From positions 1-64,000 of the forward strand of contig CALHWB010000039.1 in NCBI GenBank assembly GCA_938036835.1: DNA of 64,000 nucleotides, read 5' to 3'. The stretch comes from an uncultured Propionibacterium sp. (lineage in GTDB: Bacteria > Actinomycetota > Actinomycetes > Propionibacteriales > Propionibacteriaceae). Under the pieces are notes generated by a model. The model worked only from the letters and a program-made list of their open reading frames with translations. It was not told the DNA's origin and searched no databases. The position numbers were made by a program, and so were the translations under genes. Positions 17,809 to 27,470 of the stretch are shown here, piece after piece (within the stretch, counting starts at the first letter, position 1; the number at the start of each line of letters is the position of its first letter).

Positions 17809-19281
17809 ATGAATGCCGAGTTGCTCGCCGGACGCTATGAGCTGCTCGATGCCGTGGGCAAGGGTGCCACCGGCGAGGTATGGCGAGCGACCGATACCCT
17901 GCTCGAACGGATGGTCGCGGTCAAGATCGTCCAGATCGAAGGCTCCCGGGACCCGGCCATCGCGGCACGATTCCGCCGGGAAGGCGTCGCCATCGCCGGG
18001 GTGCAGCATCCGGCCATCGTCCAGGTCTTCGACGCCGGCATCGACTCCCGGTGCGGTTGGCTGGTCATGGAGCTGCTGGCTGGGCCTAACACCAACGCTC
18101 TGGTCAAGCAGGAAGGGCCGCTCGGCTTCGAGGTGGGGCTGCCGCTGCTGGCGCAGGTAGCCTCCGGGTTGCAGGCGGCACACGACCAGGGTGTCACCCA
18201 CCGCGACGTGAAACCGGCGAATATCGTGCTCAACGCGGCACCCGAGCCGGACGGCACGCGCCCCGATCTGATGGCGCACCCCGAACTGGGGCATCCGGTG
18301 CTGGTCGATTTCGGTATCGCCCGGCTGGTCGACGAATCGGGCACGCAATTGACCCGACCGGCTACCGCCATCGGCACCGCCGCCTATATGTCCCCCGAGC
18401 AGGCCCGGGGCAAACAGGTCGGCCCGCCCTCGGATGTCTACTCGTTGGCCTGTGTGGCCTACCATCTCCTGCTGGGGCGCCCGCCCTTCGTCGCGGACAG
18501 TTCGCTGGCGATCGCCCATGCCCAGGCATTCGATCCGCCCACCCCGATGATCGAGTTGGATCCCGCTACCCCGCCGGCCCTGAACATGCTGCTGCTGCGG
18601 ATGCTCGACAAGGACCCGGCCAGGCGTCCCACGGCCGCCGAGGTGGCCAGCGGACTGGCCGCGATAGCCGCCAACCCGCAGCTAGCGCCTACCGTCGTAT
18701 TGCCGGGATCCGAAGACACCGAGGCCATGACCGCCCCCACCGAGGCGGTCGCCGGGCAGCCCGACGCCGGCGGTGGGCAGCAGCCGGTGCCGGAGCAAAC
18801 CGGTGAGCAGCAGCCGGTGCCGGAGCAGACCGGCGGGCAACGGCCGGCGGCGGGGCAAACCGGTATCCGCACCGCTCGGCGTCTGGTGATGGTGCTGCTG
18901 CTGATCGGCATGGCTATCGCGCTGGCCTACTCGTGGTTGCGCCCCGATCCGCCCAGCCCACCGCACCAGACGGTCACCTTCACCACTACCGAGGTATCCA
19001 CCCATGTCACCGAGGAGTCATCCCTAAGCCAACCGCCCACCGCCACGTCTGCATCCCCGGTGACCGAGGCGCCGGTAACCTCCGAGGCGCCGATAACCGG
19101 TCAGCCGGCGACCAGCGAACCCACCGCGACCTACGCATCTAACATCAGCAGCGAACCCACCGCCACCGGTTCGGGGGAAAGCCCGGCGGCGACCGATACC
19201 GAACCGGCGGCCACCACCACGCCGATCAACACGATGAGTCAGGCGGCTGAGCCATCCCAGCCCCAACCGGGCACTCCTTGA
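17809..19281 (+). CDS. PknB-like serine/threonine protein kinase, membrane-anchored
   Basis: Hanks-type kinase of 490 residues. The Gly-rich loop is VGKGATGEVW, the ATP lysine K39 (VAVKIV), the catalytic loop HRDVKPANIVLN with D133, then DFG in VDFGIARL and SPEQARG in the activation segment. A linker with two near-identical QQPVPEQTG units leads to one membrane helix (RRLVMVLLLIGMAIALAYSWL, about residue 365). The rest is an extracellular Thr/Ser/Pro-rich tail without PASTA repeats. ATG 17809 was preferred over 17800 because it lies seven bases after a CAAGAT box and starts directly before the kinase fold (LLAGRYEL). It follows three unknown membrane proteins that may be substrates or partners, which is speculation. 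Confidence 0.9.
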   Translation: MNAELLAGRYELLDAVGKGATGEVWRATDTLLERMVAVKIVQIEGSRDPAIAARFRREGVAIAGVQHPAIVQVFDAGIDSRCGWLVMELLAGPNTNALVKQEGPLGFEVGLPLLAQVASGLQAAHDQGVTHRDVKPANIVLNAAPEPDGTRPDLMAHPELGHPVLVDFGIARLVDESGTQLTRPATAIGTAAYMSPEQARGKQVGPPSDVYSLACVAYHLLLGRPPFVADSSLAIAHAQAFDPPTPMIELDPATPPALNMLLLRMLDKDPARRPTAAEVASGLAAIAANPQLAPTVVLPGSEDTEAMTAPTEAVAGQPDAGGGQQPVPEQTGEQQPVPEQTGGQRPAAGQTGIRTARRLVMVLLLIGMAIALAYSWLRPDPPSPPHQTVTFTTTEVSTHVTEESSLSQPPTATSASPVTEAPVTSEAPITGQPATSEPTATYASNISSEPTATGSGESPAATDTEPAATTTPINTMSQAAEPSQPQPGTP

Positions 19282-19517
19282 CCCGGGCCGGGGAGTACCC
19301 GGGATGCGGCGGCTGGCAGACATGCGCTGCCGGCGCGGCCGGCTAGCCGGGATCGCCGGCACTGGCCCTCGGGACGCTGCCGGTATCGTTGCCTCGGGCA
19401 GCCGGCCACCGGCTGGCCTACGACCCGGCCGGCGGTTCATCGTCCAGGGGGCGGAACGTGCCCAGCGTCGCGGGCAAACAGGACGAAACTTGCTGACAGC
19501 ACGACGAAAGGATGCCA

Positions 19518-20852
19518 GTGGAAGCGGATTTGACCAAGGTTTTCGACCAGATCGTCGCCCGGAATCCGGGGGAGGCCGAGTTTCATCAAGCCGTCCGCGA
19601 GGTCTTCGACACCCTCGGGCCGGTCATGAAGCGCAATCCCCAGTACACCGAGGCCGCGGTGCTGGAACGGATCTGCGAGCCGGAACGCCAGATCATCTTC
19701 CGGGTGCCGTGGACCGACGACGCCGGAAGGGTGCAGATCAACCGCGGTTTCCGGGTGGAGTTCAACTCCGCGCTGGGCCCCTACAAGGGCGGGCTGCGCT
19801 TCCATCCCTCGGTCTACTTGGGCATCATCAAGTTCCTGGGCTTCGAGCAGATCTTCAAGAACTCGTTGACCGGGTTGCCGATCGGCGGCGGCAAGGGCGG
19901 TGCCGATTTCGACCCGCACGGCCGTTCGGACGCCGAGGTGATGCGGTTCTGTCAGTCGTTCATGACCGAACTGGCTCGCCATATCGGCCCGATGACCGAT
20001 GTGCCGGCCGGCGATATCGGGGTGGGTGGCCGCGAGATCGGTTATATGTTCGGCCAGTACCGCCGGATCACCAACCGCTATGACGCCGGGGTGCTGACCG
20101 GCAAGGGACTGACCTGGGGTGGTTCGCTGGTGCGCACCGAGGCGACCGGCTATGGCCTGGTGATGTTCGCCGATCGTATGCTGCACACCCGCGGGATCGG
20201 CTTCGAAGGTCAACGGGTGGCGGTTTCCGGTTCGGGGAATGTGGCCATCTATGCCATCGAGAAGGCTCAGGCACTCGGTGCCCAGGTGATCACCTGCTCC
20301 GATTCGTCCGGCTATGTGCTCGACGAGGGGGGCATCGACCTGGATCTGCTCAAGCAGGTGAAGGAGGTAGAGCGTGGCCGGGTCGGCGACTACGCGATCC
20401 GCTCCGGGGCCGAGTTCGTGCCGGGCGGCTCGGTGTGGCAGGTGCCGGTCGATGTCGCGCTGCCCTGCGCAACCGAGAACGAACTGGATGCCGACGCTGC
20501 CGCCGCCCTGCTGCGCAACGGCGTCAAGGCGGTAGCCGAGGGCGCCAACATGCCCTGCACTCCGGAGGCGATCGCCGGGTTCCAGTCCGCCGGCATTCTG
20601 TTCGCTCCCGGCAAGGCCTCCAACGCCGGCGGCGTGGCGACCTCGGGCCTGGAGATGCAGCAGAACGCCTCCCGGGATTCGTGGGGCTTCGAGTACACCG
20701 AGGATCGGCTGGCCAGCATCATGTCCAATATCCACGACACCTGCGCCGAAACCGCGGCCGAATACGGCAAACCCGGGGACTATGCGCTGGGTGCCAATAT
20801 CGCCGGTTTCATCAAGGTCGCCGACGCGGTTATCGCCCAGGGCCTGATCTGA
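19518..20852 (+). CDS. gdhA: Glutamate dehydrogenase (NADP-type)
   Basis: Interconverts 2-oxoglutarate plus ammonia and glutamate; about 444 residues, typical of the hexameric bacterial enzyme. The substrate site is visible as GPYKGGLRFHPSV and the catalytic region as GLPIGGGKGGADFDPHGRS; the Rossmann fold carries VSGSGNVAIYAIEKA. GTG 19518 is preferred because AAAGG (19507-19511) gives it a normally spaced ribosome site; the in-frame ATG at 19512 would touch that site. The gene is monocistronic by spacing. With sdaA and the peptide importer it supports nitrogen assimilation or amino-acid turnover. Confidence 0.95.
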   Translation: MEADLTKVFDQIVARNPGEAEFHQAVREVFDTLGPVMKRNPQYTEAAVLERICEPERQIIFRVPWTDDAGRVQINRGFRVEFNSALGPYKGGLRFHPSVYLGIIKFLGFEQIFKNSLTGLPIGGGKGGADFDPHGRSDAEVMRFCQSFMTELARHIGPMTDVPAGDIGVGGREIGYMFGQYRRITNRYDAGVLTGKGLTWGGSLVRTEATGYGLVMFADRMLHTRGIGFEGQRVAVSGSGNVAIYAIEKAQALGAQVITCSDSSGYVLDEGGIDLDLLKQVKEVERGRVGDYAIRSGAEFVPGGSVWQVPVDVALPCATENELDADAAAALLRNGVKAVAEGANMPCTPEAIAGFQSAGILFAPGKASNAGGVATSGLEMQQNASRDSWGFEYTEDRLASIMSNIHDTCAETAAEYGKPGDYALGANIAGFIKVADAVIAQGLI

Positions 20853-20893
20853 TACGCTCCGCACGCCGGCGGGGCCCCCTCACACCAGTCCCC

Positions 20894-21430
20894 TCACACC
20901 AGTAGGGTCAGGGCGGACGCCGCAGCCAACGCCAGCAGCAGGGCCGCCCGGCCGGTCAGCCAGCGGACCTGGGCCTGCTCGTCGCCCCGTCCGGGCGCCG
21001 CCTGCCAGGCGTCCCGCAGCGATTGGGCAGGCTGTTCGCCCTTGAGGTCCCGCCGGGCCGGGGCGTTCCAGGGCCGCAGCCTGCGGGCGCGCCCGGACGC
21101 ATCGGTGTAGTCGATGCGCAGCGCCACCCCGAGCCGCACATCGGTTATCCGGTGGAATGGCAGCCGGAAGCATCGTAGGGGTTCGATGACCTCGACTCGA
21201 TCGCGGTACACCAGCAGGCGAGGCGCCCACAGCAAGACCCAGATCGCCCAGCCCACCAGCAGCAGCCAGGGGGCATAGTTCAGCAGATCCGTCATGTTGC
21301 CGCGGTGCACCAGATCGATCAGCAATCCGGCCTCGATCAGCCAGCCGAACCAGGGTATCCAGATCGCCGAGCCGGGCCGTGGGACGGCCAGCGCCGCCGG
21401 CTCGGGGTCCGCGTCCACGGTTTTGGTCAC
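20894..21430 (-). CDS. PH-domain-like integral membrane protein
   Basis: Protein of 178 residues with two N-terminal hydrophobic segments (WIPWFGWLIEAGLLIDLV and YAPWLLLVGWAIWVLLW). A small PH-like domain follows (LLVYRDRVEVIEPLRCFRLPFHRITDVRLGVALRIDYTD), and a final hydrophobic helix ends the protein. The alternating strand pattern with DRVEV and RITDV resembles bacterial PH (bPH) proteins of actinobacteria. The GTG at 21430 lies six bases after TAGGGT on the minus strand, so it is probably leaderless. It converges with gdhA. Function unknown. Confidence 0.6.
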   Translation of the reverse strand: MTKTVDADPEPAALAVPRPGSAIWIPWFGWLIEAGLLIDLVHRGNMTDLLNYAPWLLLVGWAIWVLLWAPRLLVYRDRVEVIEPLRCFRLPFHRITDVRLGVALRIDYTDASGRARRLRPWNAPARRDLKGEQPAQSLRDAWQAAPGRGDEQAQVRWLTGRAALLLALAAASALTLLV

Positions 21431-21526
21431 GGGCTCACCCTACCCGCCCGGTCGCCGGCCGGGCGGCGACCGGGGGTGCCGGCCACCGCCGGCACCCCCA
21501 GCCCAGGCCGGTGCCACCGGCCGGTG

Positions 21527-23227
21527 TCACTTCTTGAAGCCGACGATGGTCCAGTCGGGGGTTTCGAACTGCGAGGCACCGTAGTTGACCACGGTATCCT
21601 TGACCGCGACCACCTTCGGGGTCGCATAGAACGGGATGATGGTGTAGTCCCCGAGCATCGCCGTGCTCAGCTCGTTGGCCTTGGCGATGCGTTTCTCCCG
21701 GTCGAACTCGGCCTGGGCGGCCTGGTTCAGTTCGCCCACCTTGGGGTTGGCATAGCCGGTGTAGTTCTGTTCGCTGTCGATCGGGTAGAACAGGTTGCCG
21801 GCCGACTGGATCGGGAACAGCGTGCCCTGCCAGGAGAAGGTGACCATGTCGAAGTTCTTCCGATTTACGTAGTCCTTGAAGTAGTTCTCCACCGGAACGG
21901 TGGCGATCTCCACCTTGAATCCGTTCGCGTTCAGATCCTTCTGGATCTGGGCCGCGCGATCGGCATTGGACTTGGTCTCCGATGGCACGGTGATCGCGAA
22001 CTCCAGCCGCTGGCCGGCTTTCTCGTAGACCCCGTCGGAGCCCTTCTGGTAGCCGGCATCGGCGAGGATCTGGGCGGCCTGCTCGGGGTCATGGGTCAGC
22101 TTGCCCAGATAGGAATCCTCGTAGCCGTCCTGGCCGGGCAGGAACACCCCGTTGTTGACCAGGCTCACCGGGGCCTCCAGCGGGCCCACCGCGGTCTGGC
22201 CGATCACCTCGCGGTTGATGGTCAGCGCGATGGCTTGGCGCACCGCCGCATCGGTCAGCGCCCCGCGGGTGGCGTTCAGGGTGACATGGGTCCAGGTGAC
22301 GCCGTTGGTGGTCTGGACCATGGCGTCCTGGCGTCCCTTGGCGGTCTGATAGCTGTCGCCGGTGGTGATGTCGTTCATGGTATCGATCTCGCCGTTGGCG
22401 AAGGACTGCGGTTCGTTGGCCTGGGTGACCACACGGAAGATGAGCTGGTCCAGCTTGGGTGTCGCACCCCACCACAGCGGATTGCGTTCCAGGCTGATGA
22501 CCCCGGCGGTCTGGTCGACGCTGGCCACCCGGAAGGGACCCTTGGACGGCCAGGGTTTGGCCACATAGCCGGTGTTGAAGACCTCGGGATCGTTGCTGAT
22601 CGAGGCCGGCAGTTCGGGGTAGGTGTAGATGATCCAGTCGGCGTTCTTCTTCGAATAGGTGATCTCGGCGGTGAAATCATCGGTGGTCTTGACGATCGAG
22701 GCGATGTCCTGCCAGCCGACCTTCGAGGCCACCTGATAGGCCTCGTTCGCACCGCTGAGTGCCTTCTGGTAGGCGATCAGATCGTCGACGGTGATCGGGC
22801 TGCCATCCTGCCATTTGGCGTTCGGGTTGAGCTTGACCTCGACCATCTGGGGGTCGGTGCTCTTCAGCTCGGCCGACACCAGGTAATCGGGGTTGAGCCG
22901 CACCTTGCCGGCCTCGTCGGCCCTCAGGTACTGGTCGAAGCCCATCGGGATCAAGACGTCGCGGAGCGCCGCCAGCGCACCGTCGGCTTGAGCGGGGTTC
23001 CAGTTGTCGGGCATCTTGGTGACCGCCAGGGTCAAGGTGCCGCCGTCGGCCACCGCGTCGGCGCTGGCGCGCGTCCAGGCCGTGCTGGGCAGTTCTACCG
23101 CCGAGGCGTTGCCGCCAGAACCACCACCGGATCCCCCGCCCGGGGTCTGTTGGCATCCGGTGGCCAGCAGGCCGACCGCCAGCAGGGCTGCCATTGCCCC
23201 ACTCACACGTTTGAGGGATACCCTCAT
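21527..23227 (-). CDS. Peptide ABC transporter substrate-binding lipoprotein
   Basis: Extracytoplasmic receptor of an oligopeptide/dipeptide importer, SBP family 5, about 566 residues. The signal peptide ends in the lipobox LLATGCQQ, so the mature protein is lipid-anchored through Cys, followed by a Gly/Ser linker. Domain features include VEVKLNPNAKWQDGSPITVDDLIAYQKAL near 160 and RQAIALTINREVIGQTAVG near 325. ATG 23227 has a GGAG site; the frame extends 33 codons upstream but that part lacks a signal peptide. It heads toward the importer genes dppDF, dppC and dppB, arranged in the same direction upstream. Confidence 0.93.
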   Translation of the reverse strand: MRVSLKRVSGAMAALLAVGLLATGCQQTPGGGSGGGSGGNASAVELPSTAWTRASADAVADGGTLTLAVTKMPDNWNPAQADGALAALRDVLIPMGFDQYLRADEAGKVRLNPDYLVSAELKSTDPQMVEVKLNPNAKWQDGSPITVDDLIAYQKALSGANEAYQVASKVGWQDIASIVKTTDDFTAEITYSKKNADWIIYTYPELPASISNDPEVFNTGYVAKPWPSKGPFRVASVDQTAGVISLERNPLWWGATPKLDQLIFRVVTQANEPQSFANGEIDTMNDITTGDSYQTAKGRQDAMVQTTNGVTWTHVTLNATRGALTDAAVRQAIALTINREVIGQTAVGPLEAPVSLVNNGVFLPGQDGYEDSYLGKLTHDPEQAAQILADAGYQKGSDGVYEKAGQRLEFAITVPSETKSNADRAAQIQKDLNANGFKVEIATVPVENYFKDYVNRKNFDMVTFSWQGTLFPIQSAGNLFYPIDSEQNYTGYANPKVGELNQAAQAEFDREKRIAKANELSTAMLGDYTIIPFYATPKVVAVKDTVVNYGASQFETPDWTIVGFKK

Positions 23228-23282
23228 CACTTCTCCTTTCTTCGGATACCCGCGCCACGGGCTGTGGCCGGGCCATATGGGG

Positions 23283-25379
23283 TCAGTTCGTGTCGGGCTG
23301 GTCGAGCAGGATCGTCTGCTCGGCATGGTGGCAGGCGACCTCCACGCCGCCGGTCGCCGCCTGCCGGGCGGCGGGCAGCAGCGGCCGGCGTTCGGGTACC
23401 TGGGCCGCGCACCGGTCCTGGGCTTCGGGTGTCAACTGCGCGTACAGCGGGCAGCGGGCCCGGAAACCGCAACCGGCGATCCGCTCGGCCGGGCTGGGCA
23501 AGTCGCCGGTCAGCAGAATCCGGAGGCGCCGGCGTTCCGTCGCCGGATCGGGCACCGGCACCGCAGACATCAGCGCCCGGGTGTAGGGATGCCCCGGCGC
23601 CCGGAAGACCGTGGCTACGTCACCGTACTCGACGATGCGCCCCAGATACATCACCGCCACCTTGCTGGCGATCTGGCGTACCACCGCCAGATCGTGGGCG
23701 ACGAACAGATAGGACAACCCCAGCCGGTCGCGCAGATCCTCCAGCAGGTTGATGACCCCGGCCTGCACCGAGACATCCAGCGCGGAAACCGGTTCGTCCA
23801 GCACCACCAGTTTGGGATCGGTGATCAGCGCCCGGGCGATCCCGATCCGCTGCCGCTGGCCGCCGGAGAACTCGTGCGGGTAGCGGTCGGCCATCTGTGG
23901 ATCCAGCCCGACCAGTTCCAGCATCTCCAGCACCCTGGCGTTCCGGGCCGCCTTGCCCACCCCCTGCACCATGAGTGGTTCGGCGATGACGTCGTTGACC
24001 GGCAGCCTGGGGTCGACGGCGGCCATCGGATCCTGGAAGACGATAGACACCTGGCGGCGCAACCGGTGACGCTGGGCCGAGGTCAGGGTGGCGACATCCG
24101 AACCGTCGATCACGATCCGGCCGGCCTGCGGTTTGGCCATCTCCATGATGTCGAGCACCGTGGTGGTCTTGCCGCAGCCCGATTCGCCGACCAGCCCGAG
24201 GGTTTCGCCGGGCAGCAGGTCGAAGCTGACCCCGTCCACGGCCCGCACCGTGCCCGTTCGGCGGCGGAAGACCGCACCCTTCATCAGCGGAAAGTGCCGG
24301 ACCAGGCCGGTGACCGCCAGCACCTTGCGCCCGGTGTCGCCGACGACGCGGGCGGACACCGCCGGCGGCCGCGGGAAGATATCGGCCGCGCTTAGCCGGT
24401 TCCCGGCGATCTCGGCGGCCCGGTGGCAGGCGGCCTGCCGGGCGTCCCCGATCTCGGCTAGGCCGGGCTCGGTCTGCCGGCAAACCTCGATCGCGGCCGG
24501 GCAGCGCGCCGCGAAGGGGCAGCCGGCGGGCAGATCGACCAGCGAGGGCGGCCTGCCCTCCAGCGGCACCAGCCGCTGCGAGCCGATGGTCAGCATGTTC
24601 GGGACGCTGCGCAGCAACCCGATGGTGTAGGGCATCAGCGGCCGGTCGAAAATCCGGTGCACCTCGGCCTGCTCGACGATCCGGCCCGCATACATCACCG
24701 CTACCCGGTCGGCATTGCCGGCCACCACACCCAGATCGTGGGTGATCAGCACCACCGCCGCATCGGTCAGCCGTTTGGCTTCCTGCAGCACGTCGAGGAT
24801 CTGGGCCTGGATGGTGACATCCAGGGCGGTGGTCGGTTCGTCGGCGATGATCAGCCGCGGATTGTTGGCTATCGCGATGGCGATCATCACCCGCTGCCGC
24901 ATGCCGCCGGAGAACTCGTGCGGAAAGGCCCGGGCACGGCGTTCCGCGGCCGGGATACCGACGATCTTGAGCAGTTCCACCGCCCGCTTCGCGGCTGCCT
25001 GCCTGCTGAGCAGCCGGTCATGCAACAGCAGGGTTTCGGCGATCTGGTCCCCCACCGGGTAGACCGGGGTGAGCGCCGAAAGCGGGTCCTGGAAGATCAT
25101 CGCCAGCTCCCGGCCCCGCAGCCTCGACAGTTCCCGGTCGCTGGCGCCAGTCAATTCCTGCCCGGCGAACCGGATGCTGCCCCGCACCCGGGCGGTGGAC
25201 GGCAGCAGCCCCATCACCGCCAGCGAGGAGACCGATTTGCCGCTGCCGGATTCCCCGACGATGGCCAGGAACTCGCCTTCGTTGACCTCGTAGTCGATTC
25301 CCCGGACGGCCCGGACGTCGCCGTCGCGGCCGGGAAAGGTGACGTGCAGGCCGGCAACCCTCAGCAGTGGTTCAGGCAC
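23283..25379 (-). CDS. Fused dipeptide/oligopeptide ABC transporter ATPase (DppD-DppF type)
   Basis: Both ATPases of the peptide importer in one chain of 698 residues. Domain 1: Walker A GESGSGKSVSSLAVM, signature FSGGMRQRVMIAIAIA, then an oligopeptide-transporter C-terminal region with a CPFAARCPAA cysteine motif. Domain 2: Walker A GESGCGKTTTVLDIM, signature FSGGQRQRIGIARAL, and a second CGFRARCPLY motif. The cysteine motifs are typical of Dpp/Opp ATPases and may bind an iron-sulfur cluster. GTG 25379 was chosen: it overlaps the dppC stop by 8 bases (GTGCCTGA), while an ATG at 25427 would overlap by 56. Confidence 0.92.
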   Translation of the reverse strand: MPEPLLRVAGLHVTFPGRDGDVRAVRGIDYEVNEGEFLAIVGESGSGKSVSSLAVMGLLPSTARVRGSIRFAGQELTGASDRELSRLRGRELAMIFQDPLSALTPVYPVGDQIAETLLLHDRLLSRQAAAKRAVELLKIVGIPAAERRARAFPHEFSGGMRQRVMIAIAIANNPRLIIADEPTTALDVTIQAQILDVLQEAKRLTDAAVVLITHDLGVVAGNADRVAVMYAGRIVEQAEVHRIFDRPLMPYTIGLLRSVPNMLTIGSQRLVPLEGRPPSLVDLPAGCPFAARCPAAIEVCRQTEPGLAEIGDARQAACHRAAEIAGNRLSAADIFPRPPAVSARVVGDTGRKVLAVTGLVRHFPLMKGAVFRRRTGTVRAVDGVSFDLLPGETLGLVGESGCGKTTTVLDIMEMAKPQAGRIVIDGSDVATLTSAQRHRLRRQVSIVFQDPMAAVDPRLPVNDVIAEPLMVQGVGKAARNARVLEMLELVGLDPQMADRYPHEFSGGQRQRIGIARALITDPKLVVLDEPVSALDVSVQAGVINLLEDLRDRLGLSYLFVAHDLAVVRQIASKVAVMYLGRIVEYGDVATVFRAPGHPYTRALMSAVPVPDPATERRRLRILLTGDLPSPAERIAGCGFRARCPLYAQLTPEAQDRCAAQVPERRPLLPAARQAATGGVEVACHHAEQTILLDQPDTN

Positions 25380-26280
25380 GATTGACTCCGCTGGTCGGAT
25401 CGATGGCATCGCGTAACGCATCCCCAATCAGGTTCACTCCGGTGAGCAAGACGATGAGTGCGCCGGCGGGGAACACGAACAGCCATGGCCGGGTGGTGGC
25501 GGCCGGCTGGCCGTTCTGCAACAGCGTGCCCAGCGACACATCGGGCGGTTGAATGCCCAACCCGAAATACGACAGCGCGGTCTCGGCCAGGATCGCCGAA
25601 CCGATGCCCAGGGCGGCGTCGATGATCAACAGCGAGGCCACATTGGGGATGATGTGGCGGCGCAGCGTGCTCATCGTCCCTGCCCCCATGTAGCGGGCGG
25701 CCCGTACGAATTCCCGGTCACGCAGGGATTTGGTCTGGCTGCGGACGATCTGGGCGGTGACCATCCAGCCGAACAGCGCGACGAAGAGTACCAGCATGAT
25801 CCAGCCGACCCTGGCCAGCAGCGGCGAGAGCACCATCAGCACGTAGAACACCGGCAGCACCAGGAACAGGTTGATAATCCAAGTACCGACCGCTTCCCAT
25901 TTGCCACCCAGATAGCCGATCACCGAACCGAACACGGCGGCGATCAGCGAGGCGGTCGGCCCGGCGACCAGCCCGATCAGCAGGGATTTGCGCAATCCGA
26001 CGACCACTCGGGCGTAGAGATCCTGCCCGATGGAGTCGGTACCGAACCAGTGCTGGCCGCTGGGTGGGGAGCTGAAGGCGTAGACGTCCTGGTCGGTGGG
26101 GCCATAGATGTTGGGTAGGTTCCCGGCGACGGCCAGCAGGATGATCAGTCCGACGATGGCCACCCCAACCCAGAACCGCGGTTTGGCGAATAGCCGGCGC
26201 CGCACCAACTGGCCGCGTGAGACCGGCCCGCGGGCTGGTTTGGTGGCGGTGCCGCCGGCGGCACCGGTGTCCCCGGCCAT
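25372..26280 (-). CDS. Peptide ABC transporter permease (DppC type)
   Basis: Inner-membrane permease of 302 residues. A basic N-terminus precedes the first helix (PRFWVGVAIVGLIILLAVAG). The periplasmic loop contains the OppC-type GTDSIGQDLYARVVVGLRKSL, and the EAA cytoplasmic loop is REFVRAARYMGAGTMSTLRRHIIPN near residue 200, where it contacts the ATPase. The C-terminus has LNLIGDALRDAIDP, typical of this family. The start lies five bases after the dppB stop, and the end overlaps the fused ATPase gene. It pairs with DppB to form the channel. Confidence 0.93.
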   Translation of the reverse strand: MAGDTGAAGGTATKPARGPVSRGQLVRRRLFAKPRFWVGVAIVGLIILLAVAGNLPNIYGPTDQDVYAFSSPPSGQHWFGTDSIGQDLYARVVVGLRKSLLIGLVAGPTASLIAAVFGSVIGYLGGKWEAVGTWIINLFLVLPVFYVLMVLSPLLARVGWIMLVLFVALFGWMVTAQIVRSQTKSLRDREFVRAARYMGAGTMSTLRRHIIPNVASLLIIDAALGIGSAILAETALSYFGLGIQPPDVSLGTLLQNGQPAATTRPWLFVFPAGALIVLLTGVNLIGDALRDAIDPTSGVNRA

Positions 26281-26285
26281 GGCGA

Positions 26286-27266
26286 TCACACCCTCACCCG
26301 GGGATCGAGTGCCGCGTACAGCACTTCGGACAGCATGGAACTGAACAGCACCAGGATGGCTGCGAAGGCAACCGTCCCGGTGAGGCCATTGATGTCGGCG
26401 GTGGAGACGGCGTTTATGCCGTATTGGCCCATGCCTGCCCAGTTGAAGACGATCTCCAGGAAGGTCGCCCCCGACAGCAGTGTCCCGAATGAATAGGCGA
26501 AGAAGGTGGACATCGGAATCAATGCCACCCGGACGCCGTGCTTGATCAGCGCCCGGTTGCGAGTGGCTCCCTTCGCCCGGGCGGTGCGAATGTAGTCCGA
26601 GCCCAGCACGTCCAGCATGATCGAGCGTTGATAGCGCGAATAGGAGGCCGCCCCGGCCAGCACCATAGCGATGGTAGGTAACAGCAGATGCACCAGCCGA
26701 TCCCGCAGCTGCGGCCAGAACCCGGTGATGCCGGGAGTGTATTCGCCGGAGAATCTGATCGCCTGCGTGCCGATCGCATTGTTGAAGGCGGTGGCCAGGA
26801 TCATCAGCAGTACCCCGGAGACGAAGGTGGGGGTGGACAGCATCACATAGGACGCATAGGTCACGATCTGATCGGACAATTTGTACTGCCGCACCGCACC
26901 CCAGACCCCGAGCGTCACCCCGACGATGGCGGCCAACAGGGCCCCGATGATCAGCAGCCGCAGGCTCACCCCGGCACGGATCGCTATCTGGGTGGTGACC
27001 TCGGCCCCGGAGAAGTCGGTGCCCAGCGACCCCTCGGTGAACAGGCGCTTCAGCCAGGCGATCGTGCGTTCCAGCACCGGACGTTTCGGGTTGACGCCCA
27101 TGCCATCTAGGATCGCGTCCACCGAGGCGGGGTCCAGGGGTGGGTTCCGGCCCAGATAGCGGCGGGAGGGATCCATGAATGCCGAACTGGTCGCATAGGC
27201 GAAGACGGTGGCCAGCATCGTCAGGATGGTGTAGTTGACCAGCCGGCGCAGCAGGTATTTGATCAT
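26286..27266 (-). CDS. Peptide ABC transporter permease (DppB type)
   Basis: First permease gene of the importer operon, 326 residues, six helices. The N-terminus MIKYLLRRLVNYTILTMLATVFAYATSS is typical of DppB/OppB. The EAA loop is DYIRTARAKGATRNRALIKHGVRVALIP near 220 and the C-terminus carries DINGLTGTVAFAAILVLFSSMLSEVLYAALDPRV. AAGGAGG six bases before the ATG is the strongest ribosome site in this operon. The four importer genes run dppB-dppC-dppDF-dppA, all minus strand, with only short gaps or overlaps. Confidence 0.93.
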   Translation of the reverse strand: MIKYLLRRLVNYTILTMLATVFAYATSSAFMDPSRRYLGRNPPLDPASVDAILDGMGVNPKRPVLERTIAWLKRLFTEGSLGTDFSGAEVTTQIAIRAGVSLRLLIIGALLAAIVGVTLGVWGAVRQYKLSDQIVTYASYVMLSTPTFVSGVLLMILATAFNNAIGTQAIRFSGEYTPGITGFWPQLRDRLVHLLLPTIAMVLAGAASYSRYQRSIMLDVLGSDYIRTARAKGATRNRALIKHGVRVALIPMSTFFAYSFGTLLSGATFLEIVFNWAGMGQYGINAVSTADINGLTGTVAFAAILVLFSSMLSEVLYAALDPRVRV

Positions 27267-27470
27267 TGCGATCCTCCTTGCGGCATATGCTTTCCTGCCT
27301 TGGGCGCACCCAGCTCTGTCACCTGCCTACCCTCCGCCAGTCCGATCGGATTCAGCGGGCGGTCGGGTTTCGGCGACCACCCGGCAATGCATGGAACATA
27401 CCCTGCCAATTGGCGGAAAGAATTCTTTGTCCGCTCATTAGTCGGTAACGATTGGGAATCAGTAGGTGGT

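Noticed and set aside
17191..17850. Similarity between the N-termini of membrane paralogue 3 (MDSEILAGER) and the kinase (MNAELLAGRYEL).
   Set aside because: L-A-G-R-Y-x-L is the normal beginning of PknB-type kinases, so the resemblance is probably coincidence.
21305..23752. Very long open frame (815 codons) on the plus strand antisense to the peptide-binding protein gene.
   Set aside because: It is the antisense shadow of a high-GC gene. The minus-strand protein has a signal peptide, lipobox and family motifs; the plus-strand translation is His/Gly/Gln-rich with no recognisable domain.
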